Shown here piece by piece: positions 13,607-24,253 of a DNA stretch of 64,000 bases. Below the pieces are notes generated by a model. The model worked only from the letters and a program-made list of their open reading frames with translations. It searched no databases and was not told the origin of the DNA. The DNA comes from Staphylococcus sp. Marseille-Q5304. Its GTDB lineage: Bacteria > Bacillota > Bacilli > Staphylococcales > Staphylococcaceae. The position numbers were made by a program, and so were the translations under genes. Position 1 is the stretch's first letter; each line of letters opens with the position of its first letter. The stretch is taken from assembly GCF_943737015.1 (NCBI RefSeq), contig NZ_CALSFP010000001.1, positions 620,001 through 684,000 of the forward strand, given 5' to 3'.

Positions 13607-14155
13607 ATGTTCAAAGTTAATTTACTTTCAAATAAAAAGGCATTTGAAAGATTTGTTCTTTTACAATTTACAATTGTTATGATGTGCATTCTAATTTTTT
13701 ATAAAGTTGCTTATACATATACACATATTATAGAACAAAATATTTTGTTAAATGTAGTTTATGGTATTGTAGGATTTAGCATTTTATATTTCATACATGA
13801 ATTTATTCATAACATGATGTTCCGTTTATTATCAAAAGGACAAAAGCCAGCCTATCAATTACAATACGGTCTCCTTACTACGCACATGCCAAATGTTTAT
13901 TTTAAAAAATGGCAATACCTCACGATTATGTTAGCACCACTTGTAATTATCACTTTAATTTTATTTATTGTGTTTTCTAACTTTGCTTTTTCATCTATTA
14001 TTTTTATGATGAGCTTTCACGTAGGATACTGCGTATTCGATCTTTACTTCTTAAAAGGCGTATTCAATAGTGAAGTTAAATATATTGAAGATACGACTGA
14101 GGGAATTGTGTATTATACGCAGGCTCCGATGCAAGTACAAACCGATTTTAAATAA
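13607..14155 (+). CDS. DUF3267 family membrane protein with HExxH motif
   Basis: 182 residues. Four hydrophobic segments are visible at about residues 16-32, 46-62, 102-122 and 125-147. The second ends in HEFIHNMMF (about residues 65-73), an HExxH metal-binding motif of the kind found in zincin-like membrane peptidases; DUF3267 proteins share this. No substrate or partner is apparent. TAAGGAGC lies before the ATG. It stands alone between the rRNA methyltransferase and a long hairpin upstream of dinB. Whether it is an active protease is unknown. Confidence 0.75.
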   Translation: MFKVNLLSNKKAFERFVLLQFTIVMMCILIFYKVAYTYTHIIEQNILLNVVYGIVGFSILYFIHEFIHNMMFRLLSKGQKPAYQLQYGLLTTHMPNVYFKKWQYLTIMLAPLVIITLILFIVFSNFAFSSIIFMMSFHVGYCVFDLYFLKGVFNSEVKYIEDTTEGIVYYTQAPMQVQTDFK

Positions 14156-14175
14156 AAAAATGATAACTTTGTAGT

Positions 14176-14252
14176 AAGTTAGCTATCAACTTCTATAATT
14201 GTTGACTTGATGATTCAACAATTTATTTATAGAAGCGGTAGCTAACTTTTTC
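14176..14252 (+). terminator. Long three-part hairpin after the DUF3267 gene
   Basis: Nested complementary blocks AAGTTAGCTA/TAGCTAACTT, CTTCTATAA/TTATAGAAG and TTGTTGA/TCAACAA can form one extended stem with small internal loops, ending in a short T run. It acts at least as a terminator. Confidence 0.7.
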
Positions 14253-14360
14253 ATTTCTAATATACAATGAAATATGAGCAATTTTTACGAAATATCACTT
14301 TAAATTCGTTAAGATTTATTAATAAATAAACTTTGTTGCGAGATGATGGGGGTGAATCAT

Positions 14361-15431
14361 ATGTCTGAACGTAGAATTATACATATAGATATGGATTATT
14401 TTTTTGCTCAAGTAGAAATGAGAGATAATCCAGAATTAAAAGGGAAACCAGTCATCGTGGGAGGTAAAGCAAGTAACCGTGGCGTAGTGTCTACGGCCTC
14501 ATATGAAGCAAGAAAATATGGTGTGCACTCTGCTATGCCTATGGTACAAGCACATAAATTATGTCCAGACGGTTATTATGTCACGCCTCATTTTGAAAGA
14601 TATCGTGAAGCATCTCAACAAATAATGGATATCTTTAAAAGTTATACAGATATCGTTGAACCATTATCTTTAGATGAAGCTTACTTAGATATCACGCATC
14701 TAGTTAGACCAGATTTACCAGCATCTCACATCGCTCAATTTATCAGACGAGATATATTAGAAGCTACACAATTAACTGCCTCAGCAGGTGTCTCATATAA
14801 TAAGTTTCTTGCAAAGTTAGCCAGTGGAATGAATAAACCCAATGGTCTTACAGTTATAGATTATAACAATGTACACGAAATATTAATGGGACTTGATATA
14901 GGTGGGTTTCCAGGGGTGGGGAAAGCATCTAAAGCAAAGATGCATGAAAATAACATCTATACAGGTCAAGATTTATATGATACGAGCGAACGTGAGTTAA
15001 TAAGATTATTCGGTAAGAGAGGTCATGGTTTATACAATAAAGCGAGAGGGATAGATTATAATCCTGTTAAATCGACTAGAATTAGAAAATCTGTAGGGAC
15101 AGAACGTACATTTGCTACAGATATGAACGATGACGATACAATTTTACAAAAAATATGGGAATTAAGTTGTAAAACGTCAGAGAGGTTAGCCAAAATTCAA
15201 AAATCAGGTAAGACTGTCACGGTTAAAATTAAAACATTTCAATATGAAACACTATCCAAACAACGGAGTCTCAGAGACCCGGTAAAAAGTGAAACTGATA
15301 TCTATAATATTGCATATGAATTGTATACTGATTTAAAAAATCCTGATGTACCTATTAGATTAGTTGGGGTTACAGTAGGCAATCTAGAAGAAGTTTCTTT
15401 TGTGAATATGACTATTTATGATTATTTGTAA
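14361..15431 (+). CDS. dinB: DNA polymerase IV (Y family)
   Basis: 356 residues, the standard length. It is an error-prone translesion polymerase. Catalytic acidic residues are visible in [15 protein letters not shown] (N-terminus) and [11 protein letters not shown] (about residues 101-111); the [15 protein letters not shown] and helix-hairpin-helix [10 protein letters not shown] elements follow, then the little-finger domain. ATG 14361 is preferred over ATG 14343 because GGGGGTG at 14347-14353 gives good spacing and [10 protein letters not shown] is the family start. No LexA box could be made out upstream by eye. Confidence 0.95.
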   Translation: MSERRIIHIDMDYFFAQVEMRDNPELKGKPVIVGGKASNRGVVSTASYEARKYGVHSAMPMVQAHKLCPDGYYVTPHFERYREASQQIMDIFKSYTDIVEPLSLDEAYLDITHLVRPDLPASHIAQFIRRDILEATQLTASAGVSYNKFLAKLASGMNKPNGLTVIDYNNVHEILMGLDIGGFPGVGKASKAKMHENNIYTGQDLYDTSERELIRLFGKRGHGLYNKARGIDYNPVKSTRIRKSVGTERTFATDMNDDDTILQKIWELSCKTSERLAKIQKSGKTVTVKIKTFQYETLSKQRSLRDPVKSETDIYNIAYELYTDLKNPDVPIRLVGVTVGNLEEVSFVNMTIYDYL

Positions 15432-15527
15432 CATCATAAGAGATAATATAAAATCAAGTGTGGTTATGGTTATATTATATATGAAAGCCATGTAATATTT
15501 TTGTAAGTTTATCTATTTAGCAAAAAA

Positions 15528-15566
15528 TAATACGAGTCACTAAAATGATTCGTATTATTCTAAAGT
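15528..15566. terminator. Bidirectional terminator between dinB and the exonuclease gene
   Basis: Stem AATAATACGA / TCGTATTATT. It lies about 100 bp from dinB and about 115 bp from the convergent exonuclease gene. Confidence 0.6.
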
Positions 15567-15681
15567 TTTTAACAAAAATGTTATACATTTTGTTATACTG
15601 ATGTTGAATTCATTTTTGAATTGTATATGATAATACATAAAAATAAATGTTGTGTTAGTTAAATTCACACCTCTATTGCAT

Positions 15682-16245
15682 TTATTTCAATGCATCTTTG
15701 TCCTGTAGATTTTTACCGTAAATATTGAGCATAGTAGATAAATCGTTATAGTGCTTTAATAAACGGTATGTAATCATTGCACATGCTTTTGCATCATTGA
15801 GTGCATCATGATGTCCTTTGAAGTCTAAATTGTAATATTCCATCATGTAATTTAACCCATAACGATGATTTGTAATTGTTTTTCTAGAAAGTTGAAGAGA
15901 ACAAAAATAAACTAGATTGGGCGTTTTATGACCGATAGCTCTAATACTTTCATGCAATACATTCATATCAAATGCAGCATTATGTGCTACAACAGGCAAA
16001 CCGTCGATAAAGTTCATCATATGTGGAAACACGATATCAAACGTCGGAGCATGTATCACATCATCGGGATGAATGCCGTGGACGTTGATATTTTGTTGTG
16101 AAAAATAATCTTTTGGGTTAACTAACGTATAAAATGTTTCGGTAATTTGATGATTAATGACTTTAACCATACCGACTGAACAAATACTTGTGCGTTTGCC
16201 ATTCGCTGTTTCAAAATCTAGGGCAATGTAGGCATTATCACTCAT
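15682..16245 (-). CDS. DnaQ-like 3'-5' exonuclease (DEDDh family)
   Basis: 187 residues. ExoI-like DFETAN near the N-terminus, VAHNAAFDMNVL (about residue 93) and HHDALNDAKACA (about 148) are the Exo I, II and III motifs of DnaQ-fold exonucleases with the DEDDh residues. It is a stand-alone domain without a polymerase, so a role as proofreading or general nuclease cannot be chosen. The start MSDNAYIALDFE is preferred to an upstream ATG at 16266 because AAAGGAA lies between the two. It is convergent with dinB and shares a terminator zone with it. Confidence 0.85.
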   Translation of the reverse strand: MSDNAYIALDFETANGKRTSICSVGMVKVINHQITETFYTLVNPKDYFSQQNINVHGIHPDDVIHAPTFDIVFPHMMNFIDGLPVVAHNAAFDMNVLHESIRAIGHKTPNLVYFCSLQLSRKTITNHRYGLNYMMEYYNLDFKGHHDALNDAKACAMITYRLLKHYNDLSTMLNIYGKNLQDKDALK

Positions 16246-16372
16246 CGAATGTAGTTCCTTTCTCATTGAGTTTGAATGGTAGGGTGTTGATGGTTGCTAA
16301 AATGAATTAATGACCATGTTATTTTTTATAAAATGTGACAACACGTTATCTGAGTCACTATAAAGGCAATAA

Positions 16373-16534
16373 GGGAGTGGGACAGAAATCGAATACTTTT
16401 AATAGAGATTTCGTAGTCCCACCCCGGCAAGGATGACTAGTATTAAAAAAGCTTGATATAAGCACATTTTCAATTCAGACATTTATTGCTTAGTTGACAA
16501 AAAGTCTGAGACATTTATTTTTGTCTCAGACTCT
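16373..16534. repeat. Dispersed intergenic repeat, copy 1 (three hairpins)
   Basis: About 160 bp sharing its plan with 32411-32568: hairpin 1 pairs GTGGGAC-GAAATC with GATTTC-GTCCCAC, then a conserved AAGGATGACTAG, then a small GCTTGATATAAGC hairpin, then a third stem GTCTGAGACA / TGTCTCAGAC. The third stem also lies in terminator position for the minus-strand ftnA. The rest of this 320 bp gap (16246-16372) shows no gene. Confidence 0.75.
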
Positions 16535-16565
16535 AATGCATTGTATATATTATTGGATGGCTTTA

Positions 16566-17066
16566 TTATTCTTCATCGAAAGAACGACTAGCAAGCTCTT
16601 TTTCATAAAGATAAAGCGTGTTACTATCGTCACCGATACGTTTTAAATAATCGATGTGTGTTTCAAACATTGATTCTTCTTCTACTTGTTCATCTAAGAA
16701 CCAATTTAAGAATGAAATTGTAGCGTAGTCTTTTGCGTTATTAGCTAACTCTGATAAGTTATAAAAACGTTTAGTTACATCTTGTTCCTGGGCTAAACCA
16801 TCTTCAAATGTTTCTAAGATGCTATTGAAGTCAGATTTAGGAGTTGAAATAGATGAAAAGATTGCGTGTTCGCCACGATCATTAATATAGTCATATATTT
16901 TTTGACCATGGAATCTTTCTTCTTTAGCTTGTTCAATGTAGAAGTTTGCAAATCCATCATATGATTCTTTGTCGCAATATGCCGCCATCGCCATATAAGC
17001 GTGTGCAGCGTAAAATTCATGGTTCATTTGTTCATTTAAAGCATTTAATAAATCTTTGTTTAACAT
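16566..17066 (-). CDS. ftnA: Ferritin
   Basis: 166 residues, the S. aureus FtnA length. FtnA is a 24-mer iron-storage shell with a ferroxidase centre that oxidises Fe(II). Ferroxidase ligands are visible in [10 protein letters not shown] (Glu near residue 17) and [14 protein letters not shown] (Glu and His near 50-53), with a further Glu in LDEQVEEE. The start [13 protein letters not shown] is chosen over a longer frame; GGAGG lies upstream. A perfect PerR operator sits just upstream of its promoter (17128-17142), fitting peroxide and iron control. It is divergent from murT. Confidence 0.95.
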   Translation of the reverse strand: MLNKDLLNALNEQMNHEFYAAHAYMAMAAYCDKESYDGFANFYIEQAKEERFHGQKIYDYINDRGEHAIFSSISTPKSDFNSILETFEDGLAQEQDVTKRFYNLSELANNAKDYATISFLNWFLDEQVEEESMFETHIDYLKRIGDDSNTLYLYEKELASRSFDEE

Positions 17067-17098
17067 AATCAAGCCAACCTCCATTCGTTATTGACTAC

Positions 17099-17127
17099 AT
17101 TATAGCAAATTTATAAAGTTCAGTAAA
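17099..17127 (-). promoter_or_regulatory. SigA-type promoter of ftnA
   Basis: Read on the minus strand: -35 TTTACT (17122-17127), 17-base spacer, -10 TATAAT (17099-17104). It abuts the PerR box and lies 33 bp before the ftnA start. Confidence 0.75.
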
Positions 17128-17142
17128 TTATAATTATTATAA
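17128..17142. promoter_or_regulatory. PerR operator (Per box) upstream of ftnA
   Basis: TTATAATTATTATAA is an exact match to the 7-1-7 Per box consensus TTATAATnATTATAA. It touches the -35 hexamer of ftnA and lies 57 bp upstream of the murT -10. The cognate regulator gene perR is in this window at 45420-45878. Confidence 0.88.
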
Positions 17143-17195
17143 TCTGGAGGTCGCTTTTTCAACCAACTTATTTAGTGTAATTCATAAATTAAAAA

Positions 17196-17204
17196 TGATA
17201 TAAT
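17196..17204 (+). promoter_or_regulatory. Extended -10 promoter element before murT
   Basis: TGATATAAT, a perfect extended -10, 27 bp upstream of the murT ATG; the -35 region is weak. It drives murT-gatD away from the divergent ftnA. Confidence 0.6.
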
Positions 17205-17230
17205 TTTCCAGTGGAAAAGGGAGGAAACTG

Positions 17231-18547
17231 ATGAAACGTTGGAGCGCAATTCAATTAGCAAAATTGACCAGGAGAACGAGTAAAGCTTTAGGGAAAAATG
17301 GTACAAATTTACCAGGAAAAGTTGCTAGAACTATAGATAAAAATATATTAAAAAAATTAGCTACACAAGTTGATGAAATTGTATTTATTAGTGGAACCAA
17401 TGGTAAAACAACAACTTCAAATTTAATCGGCCACACATTAAAAAAGAATGGAATTAAAATTATACATAATAACGAAGGCGCAAATATGGCGCCGGGCATT
17501 ACCTCTTCATTTATTCTACAAGGTACACAAGAAACAAAAGTCGCGATTATTGAAATTGATGAAGGGTCTATTCCGCGCGTATTAAATGAAATTACACCAA
17601 CGATGATGGTTGTTACTAACTTCTTTAGAGATCAAATGGATCGATTTGGTGAAATAGATATCATGGTAGATAATATCGCGAAAGCAATTCAAAACAAGGG
17701 CATTAAATTACTCTTAAATGCTGATGACCCCTTTGTTAGTAGATTAAAGATTGCGAGTAAACACGTTATTTATTATGGCTTAAAAGCACACGCACATGAG
17801 TTTGAACAAAGTACAATGAATGAAAGTAAATACTGTCCAAATTGTGGGAAGCTCTTACATTATGATTATATTCATTATAACCAATTAGGACATTATTATT
17901 GTTCATGTGGCTTTAAACGTGAAGCTACCAAGTATGAAATATCGAAATTTACAGTAAATCCATTTATACAGTTTTCTCTCGAAAATCAAATTTATAATAT
18001 GAAATTAGCAGGAGATTTCAATGCGTTTAACGCAATTGCGGCTTATTCAGTGTTGAGAGAGCTCGGTTTAAATGATGATTCTATTAAAAAAGGATTTGAA
18101 ACATATACCTCTGATAATGGTCGCATGCAATACTTCAGTAATGAATCGAAAGAGGCAATGATTAATCTAGCTAAAAATCCAGCAGGTATGAATGCTAGTT
18201 TATCTGTGGGAGAACAAATACGTGATAATAAAGTTTATGTTATTAGCTTAAATGACTATCCTGCTGATGGTAGAGATACTTCATGGATTTATGATGCAGA
18301 TTTTGAAAAGTTAAATGACCAACAACTCGAGGCTATCATCGTAACAGGAACAAGAGCAGAAGAATTACAGTTACGCTTGAAACTTGCAGAAATTAAAGCG
18401 CCGGTCATTTTGGAAAGAGATATTCATAAAGCTACGGCTAAAACGATGGATTTTAAGGATTGTTATACCGTTGCTATACCTAATTACACATCTTTAGAAC
18501 CAATGTTAGAGCAACTAAACTACTCTTTTAGGGGGAAACATAAGTAA
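17231..18547 (+). CDS. murT: Lipid II isoglutaminyl synthase, Mur-ligase-like subunit MurT
   Basis: 438 residues. MurT and GatD together amidate the D-Glu of lipid II to D-isoglutamine, which is needed for efficient cross-linking and resistance to some wall antibiotics. The Mur ligase ATP-binding loop [13 protein letters not shown] is near residue 56, and a four-cysteine zinc ribbon (CPNCG then CSCG, about residues 203-229) interrupts the central domain, as is typical of MurT. The C-terminal DUF1727 domain follows from about residue 315. The stop overlaps the gatD start by one base, so the two subunits are coupled. Confidence 0.95.
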   Translation: MKRWSAIQLAKLTRRTSKALGKNGTNLPGKVARTIDKNILKKLATQVDEIVFISGTNGKTTTSNLIGHTLKKNGIKIIHNNEGANMAPGITSSFILQGTQETKVAIIEIDEGSIPRVLNEITPTMMVVTNFFRDQMDRFGEIDIMVDNIAKAIQNKGIKLLLNADDPFVSRLKIASKHVIYYGLKAHAHEFEQSTMNESKYCPNCGKLLHYDYIHYNQLGHYYCSCGFKREATKYEISKFTVNPFIQFSLENQIYNMKLAGDFNAFNAIAAYSVLRELGLNDDSIKKGFETYTSDNGRMQYFSNESKEAMINLAKNPAGMNASLSVGEQIRDNKVYVISLNDYPADGRDTSWIYDADFEKLNDQQLEAIIVTGTRAEELQLRLKLAEIKAPVILERDIHKATAKTMDFKDCYTVAIPNYTSLEPMLEQLNYSFRGKHK

Positions 18548-19266
18548 TGCGCCAACTAACCGTCTATCATTTTTTGCCGGATAAGTTAAATTTATATAGT
18601 GATATTGGCAATATCCTAGCCTTGAAACAACGAGCTAAATTACGCAATATTGAGTTGAAGGTGAAAGATATCAACGTAACAGATGGTATTACCTTTGACG
18701 CTTGTGATATATTCTTTATCGGCGGAGGTAGTGACAGAGAGCAATCATTAGCCACGAAAGAATTAAGTAAAATCAAAGTGAAATTGAAAGATGCTATAGA
18801 AGATGGCATGCCAGGCTTAACCGTTTGTGGTGGCTATCAATTTCTCGGTAGCAAATATATAACTTTAGATGGGACAGAGTTAGAAGGTTTAAATATTTTA
18901 GATTTCTATACAGAATCTCAACAAGATCGATTGATTGGTGATGTCGTCATTAACAGTGAAACATTCGGAACAATTGTAGGTTTTGAAAATCATGGCGGCC
19001 GTACGTATCATCAATTTGGTTCATTAGGTAAAGTTGTAAACGGCCATGGTAATAATGGACAAGATGCGAAAGAGGGCATCCATTATAAAAATTTACTCGG
19101 GACATATTTACATGGGCCTATTTTACCTAAGAATCATGAAATCACTGATTACTTGTTAGAGAAAGCATGTGAACGAAAAGGGATTTCGTTTGAGCCACAA
19201 CAGGTTAATAACGATGAGGAAGAAGCGGCGAAAAAAGTAATTATCGATCGTGTGAAAAATAAATAA
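18547..19266 (+). CDS. gatD: Lipid II isoglutaminyl synthase, glutamine amidotransferase subunit GatD
   Basis: 239 residues with a class I (CobQ/CobB-like) glutamine amidotransferase fold. The nucleophile lies in [11 protein letters not shown] (Cys near residue 94) and the partner His in [12 protein letters not shown] (near 189). GatD frees ammonia from glutamine for MurT. Despite the name it is unrelated to the gatCAB genes in this window. It ends at a bidirectional terminator shared with a convergent membrane-protein gene. Confidence 0.95.
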   Translation: MRQLTVYHFLPDKLNLYSDIGNILALKQRAKLRNIELKVKDINVTDGITFDACDIFFIGGGSDREQSLATKELSKIKVKLKDAIEDGMPGLTVCGGYQFLGSKYITLDGTELEGLNILDFYTESQQDRLIGDVVINSETFGTIVGFENHGGRTYHQFGSLGKVVNGHGNNGQDAKEGIHYKNLLGTYLHGPILPKNHEITDYLLEKACERKGISFEPQQVNNDEEEAAKKVIIDRVKNK

Positions 19267-19277
19267 ATGAATAAACT

Positions 19278-19357
19278 AAAGGTCAGGGCATAGTACAGTG
19301 GTTGCGGTAATTTCCGTAAGTGCAACCTAAATGTAAACATGATGTCCTGACCTTTCT
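19278..19357. terminator. Bidirectional terminator between gatD and the FUSC-like gene
   Basis: Outer stem AAAGGTCAGGGCA / TGTCCTGACCTTT with an inner GGTTGC / GCAACC hairpin; it has A and T tracts suited to both directions. Confidence 0.8.
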
Positions 19358-20344
19358 TTATGCAAATCGATGATCGAGAATGCGATATATTAATAAAATT
19401 TCATAAATAACGTGACTCTTAAGTTGATGTTTATCAAATTCATCAAGTTGTTTAACAGAACTCTTTAATACTGAGACAGAATTTTTTTGACGTTCGAAGT
19501 GGCCTGTAGCCTGGATATCACTAATACTTTCAGCAATATAGAGAATAGCTAAACGTTCTTCTTGCGTAAATTTAATATTCGTATCTTTGGGTAAATAAAC
19601 AATATTTGATAAATGTGTAATAAATAAGCGATTTGTATGCGCTCGGGTTGTTAACGATTTGATTTGGATCCATTCATCATCACGATGCTTATGGTAACCT
19701 AATTCATCTTTTTGATAAGTGAGTAATGTTTCTATTTTTTGCGTAAGGCGCATTAATGCAGAAAGTCTTTTATAAGCATTATTTGCTGAATACTTACCCA
19801 TTAAAAGTTGTTTCACACGTTCGTTGAATAACTGATACATTTCTGTTTCCGTCTTATTAATACTGTCGTTTACTTGGTCGTAGTATTTAGGTGGTAAAAT
19901 GATAAAATTCACTAAAGCTGCTGTAACAAGACCAATCATCGCTGTGAGCAATCTTGAAAAGAAATTGTAGAGGTATGCTTCATGTATACCAGGAATCATA
20001 GCCATAGCTGTTAACGTAGCAACAGTAGTTCCAACGTGTAAATTGAGCTTTGTACACAACACAATTGTGAAAGTGGCACTTAAAGCATAAGTTAATGCAT
20101 TTCCATCACCGAGTAAAAAAGTAAATAACACAGAAAATAGTGCTCCAATTATCGTCGCTGGTAATCTTTTATAACCTTTTTTAATTGAAGCTTTAGCTGT
20201 AGGTTCAATCGTTACGATAGCTGTTAAAATGGCGAATATAGGATTTAGATTTAGCAACAAGCAAAATAAAGCCGTTAGAAAGGTAGCTAAACCTGTCTTC
20301 AAAGTTCTGGCGCCTATAATATTTTTATACCAATGTTCATTCAT
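19358..20344 (-). CDS. FUSC/aromatic acid exporter family membrane protein (paralogue 1)
   Basis: 328 residues. The first half has about five or six hydrophobic segments and the family motifs GARTLKTGLAT and LVNFIILPPKYY; the second half is a soluble helical domain. Such proteins are thought to be half-size exporters of aromatic acids or similar compounds at the membrane, but no substrate has been shown for this one. The start MNEHWYKN is chosen because AGGAG lies seven bases upstream; a longer frame opens at 20371. A paralogue with the same motifs is at 41376-42470. Confidence 0.8.
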   Translation of the reverse strand: MNEHWYKNIIGARTLKTGLATFLTALFCLLLNLNPIFAILTAIVTIEPTAKASIKKGYKRLPATIIGALFSVLFTFLLGDGNALTYALSATFTIVLCTKLNLHVGTTVATLTAMAMIPGIHEAYLYNFFSRLLTAMIGLVTAALVNFIILPPKYYDQVNDSINKTETEMYQLFNERVKQLLMGKYSANNAYKRLSALMRLTQKIETLLTYQKDELGYHKHRDDEWIQIKSLTTRAHTNRLFITHLSNIVYLPKDTNIKFTQEERLAILYIAESISDIQATGHFERQKNSVSVLKSSVKQLDEFDKHQLKSHVIYEILLIYRILDHRFA

Positions 20345-20438
20345 ATAAAAACTCCTAGTAATATGATTCAAACACTTCTTGATTATGAAGTTATGTAATT
20401 CATCTAAGTAAAGTGTTAAACTGGTTATGTTCGTATAA

Positions 20439-21263
<825 letters not shown>

Positions 21264-21299
21264 AAAGTGTTTCGGTCTAAAGTACTAATTCAAGATGGT

Positions 21300-21335
21300 T
21301 CCGGAGCCTATATGCATGGTTCCGGATATTTTTTA
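21300..21335 (+). terminator. Terminator after map
   Basis: Stem TCCGGAGCC / GGTTCCGGA with one G-U pair, followed by a T run. The vraU start is 33 bp further on, so the vra promoter must lie within or just before this hairpin. Confidence 0.7.
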
Positions 21336-21367
21336 TAATAGAATCTAATCGATTAAGAGGTGATTCT

Positions 21368-21754
21368 ATGAATTATATAACAACATATTTAGAAAAAATG
21401 ACTAAAAATTCAATAAACACAAGCTTAGTAGAATATCAAAAATATTTGGATAAAAAGCTAAGAAGTGTGGAGATGTATATCAAATACTTAATCGAACGTA
21501 AAGATTATTTAGGTGAATTAATCCATCAATTAACAGTGACATTAGAAAATAGATATATGGATGTTTTAGATGAAATTCATGTGAGCCGTGCACAAGCAAT
21601 CAATGATGAAGAAATAGAACAAATTAAGCAGGAATTAAATGAAATGGAAGCGGACTATGCACGAATCGAATCCGATTTATCGTATCATGCAGAAGAGAAA
21701 GTAAATATTGAAACAGAGTGTGATTTAATCGAACGATTAAGTTTAGTCGCTTAA
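21368..21754 (+). CDS. vraU: VraU, first gene of the vraUTSR operon
   Basis: 128 residues, soluble, charged and largely helical, with probable coiled coil at about residues 75-110. No known domain could be recognised. It is the unnamed-function gene that opens the vraUTSR cell-wall stress operon in S. aureus, and the call rests on this position. AAGAGGTGA precedes the ATG. vraT begins 18 bases after its stop. Confidence 0.8.
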   Translation: MNYITTYLEKMTKNSINTSLVEYQKYLDKKLRSVEMYIKYLIERKDYLGELIHQLTVTLENRYMDVLDEIHVSRAQAINDEEIEQIKQELNEMEADYARIESDLSYHAEEKVNIETECDLIERLSLVA

Positions 21755-21772
21755 GAAGAAAGGTGGCGAAAC

Positions 21773-22474
21773 ATGACAAATAAATATTTATCAACAGAAA
21801 TGTTGATTATTTTTACGACATTAATGATTATTGCCAATTTTTATTATATATTTTTTGAAAAAATTGGATTCTTGCTCGTTTTACTACTTGGGCTCATACT
21901 AGTTTATGTAGGGTATCTTTATTTTCATAAAATTAGAGGGTTATTATCATTTTGGATTGGTGTATTATTAATAGCTTTCACGCTCTTATCTAATAAATAC
22001 ACGATTATTATACTATTTTTATTCTTAATCGTATTTATTATTCGTTATGTCATCTATCGTTTTAAACCGTTGAAAGTAATAGCGACAGATGAACCTGTTG
22101 AGTCACCTGAATTTATTAAACAAAAATGGTTCGGTGAACAAAGGACACCTACATATGTCTATAAATGGGAAGACCTCCAAATTCAACATGGTATAGGGCA
22201 TGTGCATATTGATATGACGAAAGCAGCGAATATTAAAGAAGATAATACTGTAGTATTGAGACACATGTTAGGTAAAATTCAAATTATTGTACCATTGAAT
22301 TATAATATTAAATTACATTTTTCCACGATATATGGGACGGCATATGTGAATGAAAAAGCCTATAAAGTAGAAAATAATAATATTAAAGTTGAAGAAGAAA
22401 ATAAAGCTGAAAACTATGCAGTTAACATATATGTTTCATCATTACTCGGTGATGTTGAGGTGATTTATAAATGA
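21773..22474 (+). CDS. vraT: Membrane regulator VraT (LiaF/YvqF family)
   Basis: 233 residues. Four hydrophobic segments fill about residues 8-100; the rest is a cytoplasmic LiaF-like C-terminal domain ending in [10 protein letters not shown]. VraT works with VraS and VraR to turn on the cell-wall stress regulon in response to beta-lactams and glycopeptides. AAAGGTGG precedes the ATG. The stop overlaps the vraS start as ATGA, so expression is coupled. Confidence 0.93.
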   Translation: MTNKYLSTEMLIIFTTLMIIANFYYIFFEKIGFLLVLLLGLILVYVGYLYFHKIRGLLSFWIGVLLIAFTLLSNKYTIIILFLFLIVFIIRYVIYRFKPLKVIATDEPVESPEFIKQKWFGEQRTPTYVYKWEDLQIQHGIGHVHIDMTKAANIKEDNTVVLRHMLGKIQIIVPLNYNIKLHFSTIYGTAYVNEKAYKVENNNIKVEEENKAENYAVNIYVSSLLGDVEVIYK

Positions 22475-23514
22475 ATCACTATATAAGAGCAATTGGATCA
22501 ATGCTAATATTAGTTTATAGCACGTTTTTTGCTATCTTTTTTATCGATAAAGTTTTTGTTAACATAATGTACTTCCAAGGTATGTTTTATACTCAAATTT
22601 TTGGAATACCCGTATTATTATTTGTTAACTTATTAGTTATATTATTATGTATTATTGTAGGGTCAGTATTAGCTTACAAAATTAATCAACAAAATCATTG
22701 GTTACAAACGCAAATAGAACGTTCCATTGAAGGACAGACAGTCGGTATAAACGATAAAAACATCGAACTGTACAATGAAACGATTGAGTTATATCAGACA
22801 TTAGTACCGTTAAATCAAGAAGTCCACAAACTGAGAATGAAGACCCAAAATTTAACAAACGAATCTTATAATATTAATGACGTTAAAGTAAAGAAAATTA
22901 TAGAAGATGAACGACAAAGACTTGCACGTGAATTACATGATTCAGTGAGTCAACAATTATTTGCAGCAAGCATGATGTTATCAGCTATTAAAGAGACGAA
23001 ACTTGAGCCACCATTAAGCCAACAAATCCCTACACTTGAAAAGATGATTCAAGATTCGCAACTAGAAATGAGAGCATTACTATTGCATTTAAGACCAATT
23101 GGCTTAAAAGATAAGTCACTTGGAGAAGGAATAAAGGATTTAGTAATTGATTTAAAGAAAAAAGTGCCAATGAAAGTGGTACACGATATAGAAGAATTTG
23201 AAGTTCCTAAAGGGATAGAGGATCACTTATTCAGAATTACGCAAGAGGCGATATCTAATACTTTGAGACACTCTCAAGGTACAAAAGTGACCGTTGAACT
23301 ATTTAATAAAGATAAGTATTTATTGCTACGTATTCAAGATGATGGGAAAGGCTTTAATGTTGATGACAAAGTTGAACAAAGTTACGGTCTTAAAAACATG
23401 AGAGAAAGAGCGATAGAAATTGGTGCAAACTTTCATATCGTATCGTTACCTGATTCAGGTACGAGAGTTGAAGTTAAAGCACCTTTAAATAAGGAGGATT
23501 CAGATGCCGATTAA
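22471..23514 (+). CDS. vraS: Cell-wall stress sensor histidine kinase VraS
   Basis: 347 residues. Two N-terminal membrane helices (about 8-28 and 42-66) with a short outer loop, then a HisKA_3 dimerisation domain with the phospho-acceptor His156 in [13 protein letters not shown], and a HATPase_c domain with DDGKGF and [10 protein letters not shown]. It belongs to the HPK7 (LiaS/NarX-like) kinases. VraS phosphorylates VraR when peptidoglycan synthesis is blocked. It overlaps vraT by four bases and vraR by eleven. All catalytic boxes are intact. Confidence 0.96.
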   Translation: MNHYIRAIGSMLILVYSTFFAIFFIDKVFVNIMYFQGMFYTQIFGIPVLLFVNLLVILLCIIVGSVLAYKINQQNHWLQTQIERSIEGQTVGINDKNIELYNETIELYQTLVPLNQEVHKLRMKTQNLTNESYNINDVKVKKIIEDERQRLARELHDSVSQQLFAASMMLSAIKETKLEPPLSQQIPTLEKMIQDSQLEMRALLLHLRPIGLKDKSLGEGIKDLVIDLKKKVPMKVVHDIEEFEVPKGIEDHLFRITQEAISNTLRHSQGTKVTVELFNKDKYLLLRIQDDGKGFNVDDKVEQSYGLKNMRERAIEIGANFHIVSLPDSGTRVEVKAPLNKEDSDAD

Positions 23515-24133
23515 AGTATTATTTGTTGATGATCATGAGATGGTTCGCATTGGTATTTCAAGTTATTTATCTACGCAACCAGATATTGAAGTAGTTGGGG
23601 AAGGGAAATCTGGTAAAGAAGCAATTGAAAAAGCCCATGAACTTCATCCGGATTTAATTTTAATGGATTTGCTCATGGATGACATGGATGGGGTAGAAGC
23701 GACAGAACAAGTTAAAAAAGATTTACCTCATACGAAAGTATTGATGTTAACAAGTTATATCGAGGATAACGAAGTGTACCGTGCTCTAGATTCTGGCGTT
23801 GATAGTTATATCTTAAAGACAACGAGTGCGAGTGATATTGCAGAAGCGATTCGTAAAACTCATGAAGGTGAATCAGTCTTTGAAGCAGAAGTGCTCGTGA
23901 AAATGCGTAATAGAATGAAAAAACGTGCTGAGTTATATGAAATGTTAACTGAACGTGAAATGGAGATACTACTATTAATTGCTAAAGGTTATTCTAATCA
24001 AGAAATTGCAAGCGCCTCACATATTACGATCAAAACGGTTAAAACCCATGTAAGTAATATCTTAAGTAAACTAGAAGTCCAAGATCGAACACAAGCTGTT
24101 ATTTATGCTTTCCAACACAACTTAATACAGTAA
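23504..24133 (+). CDS. vraR: Response regulator VraR (NarL/FixJ family)
   Basis: 209 residues: receiver domain with phosphorylated Asp55 in [10 protein letters not shown], conserved VDDHEMVR near the start and a Lys in SYILKT, then a LuxR-type helix-turn-helix ([20 protein letters not shown], then [13 protein letters not shown]). It activates the cell-wall stress stimulon and its own operon. AAGGAGGATT precedes the ATG within the vraS end. A strong terminator follows. Confidence 0.96.
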   Translation: MPIKVLFVDDHEMVRIGISSYLSTQPDIEVVGEGKSGKEAIEKAHELHPDLILMDLLMDDMDGVEATEQVKKDLPHTKVLMLTSYIEDNEVYRALDSGVDSYILKTTSASDIAEAIRKTHEGESVFEAEVLVKMRNRMKKRAELYEMLTEREMEILLLIAKGYSNQEIASASHITIKTVKTHVSNILSKLEVQDRTQAVIYAFQHNLIQ

Positions 24134-24178
24134 TATGAAAAGAGATAGACTATATTTTGGGGATTTTCATATTATGAA

Positions 24179-24226
24179 AAAAGAGTGATTTCTAAATCGA
24201 TAAATGATAGAAATCACTCTTTATTT
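24179..24226. terminator. Bidirectional terminator after vraUTSR
   Basis: Perfect stem AAAGAGTGATTTCT / AGAAATCACTCTTT between convergent vraR and the BrkB-like gene. Confidence 0.88.
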
Positions 24227-24253
24227 ATTAACTTAAATATTATTTAGTTGGGT

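Noticed and set aside
18547..19266. GatD as a fourth subunit of the gatCAB tRNA amidotransferase
   Set aside because: The name coincides, but overlap with murT and the CobQ-like fold show it acts on lipid II.
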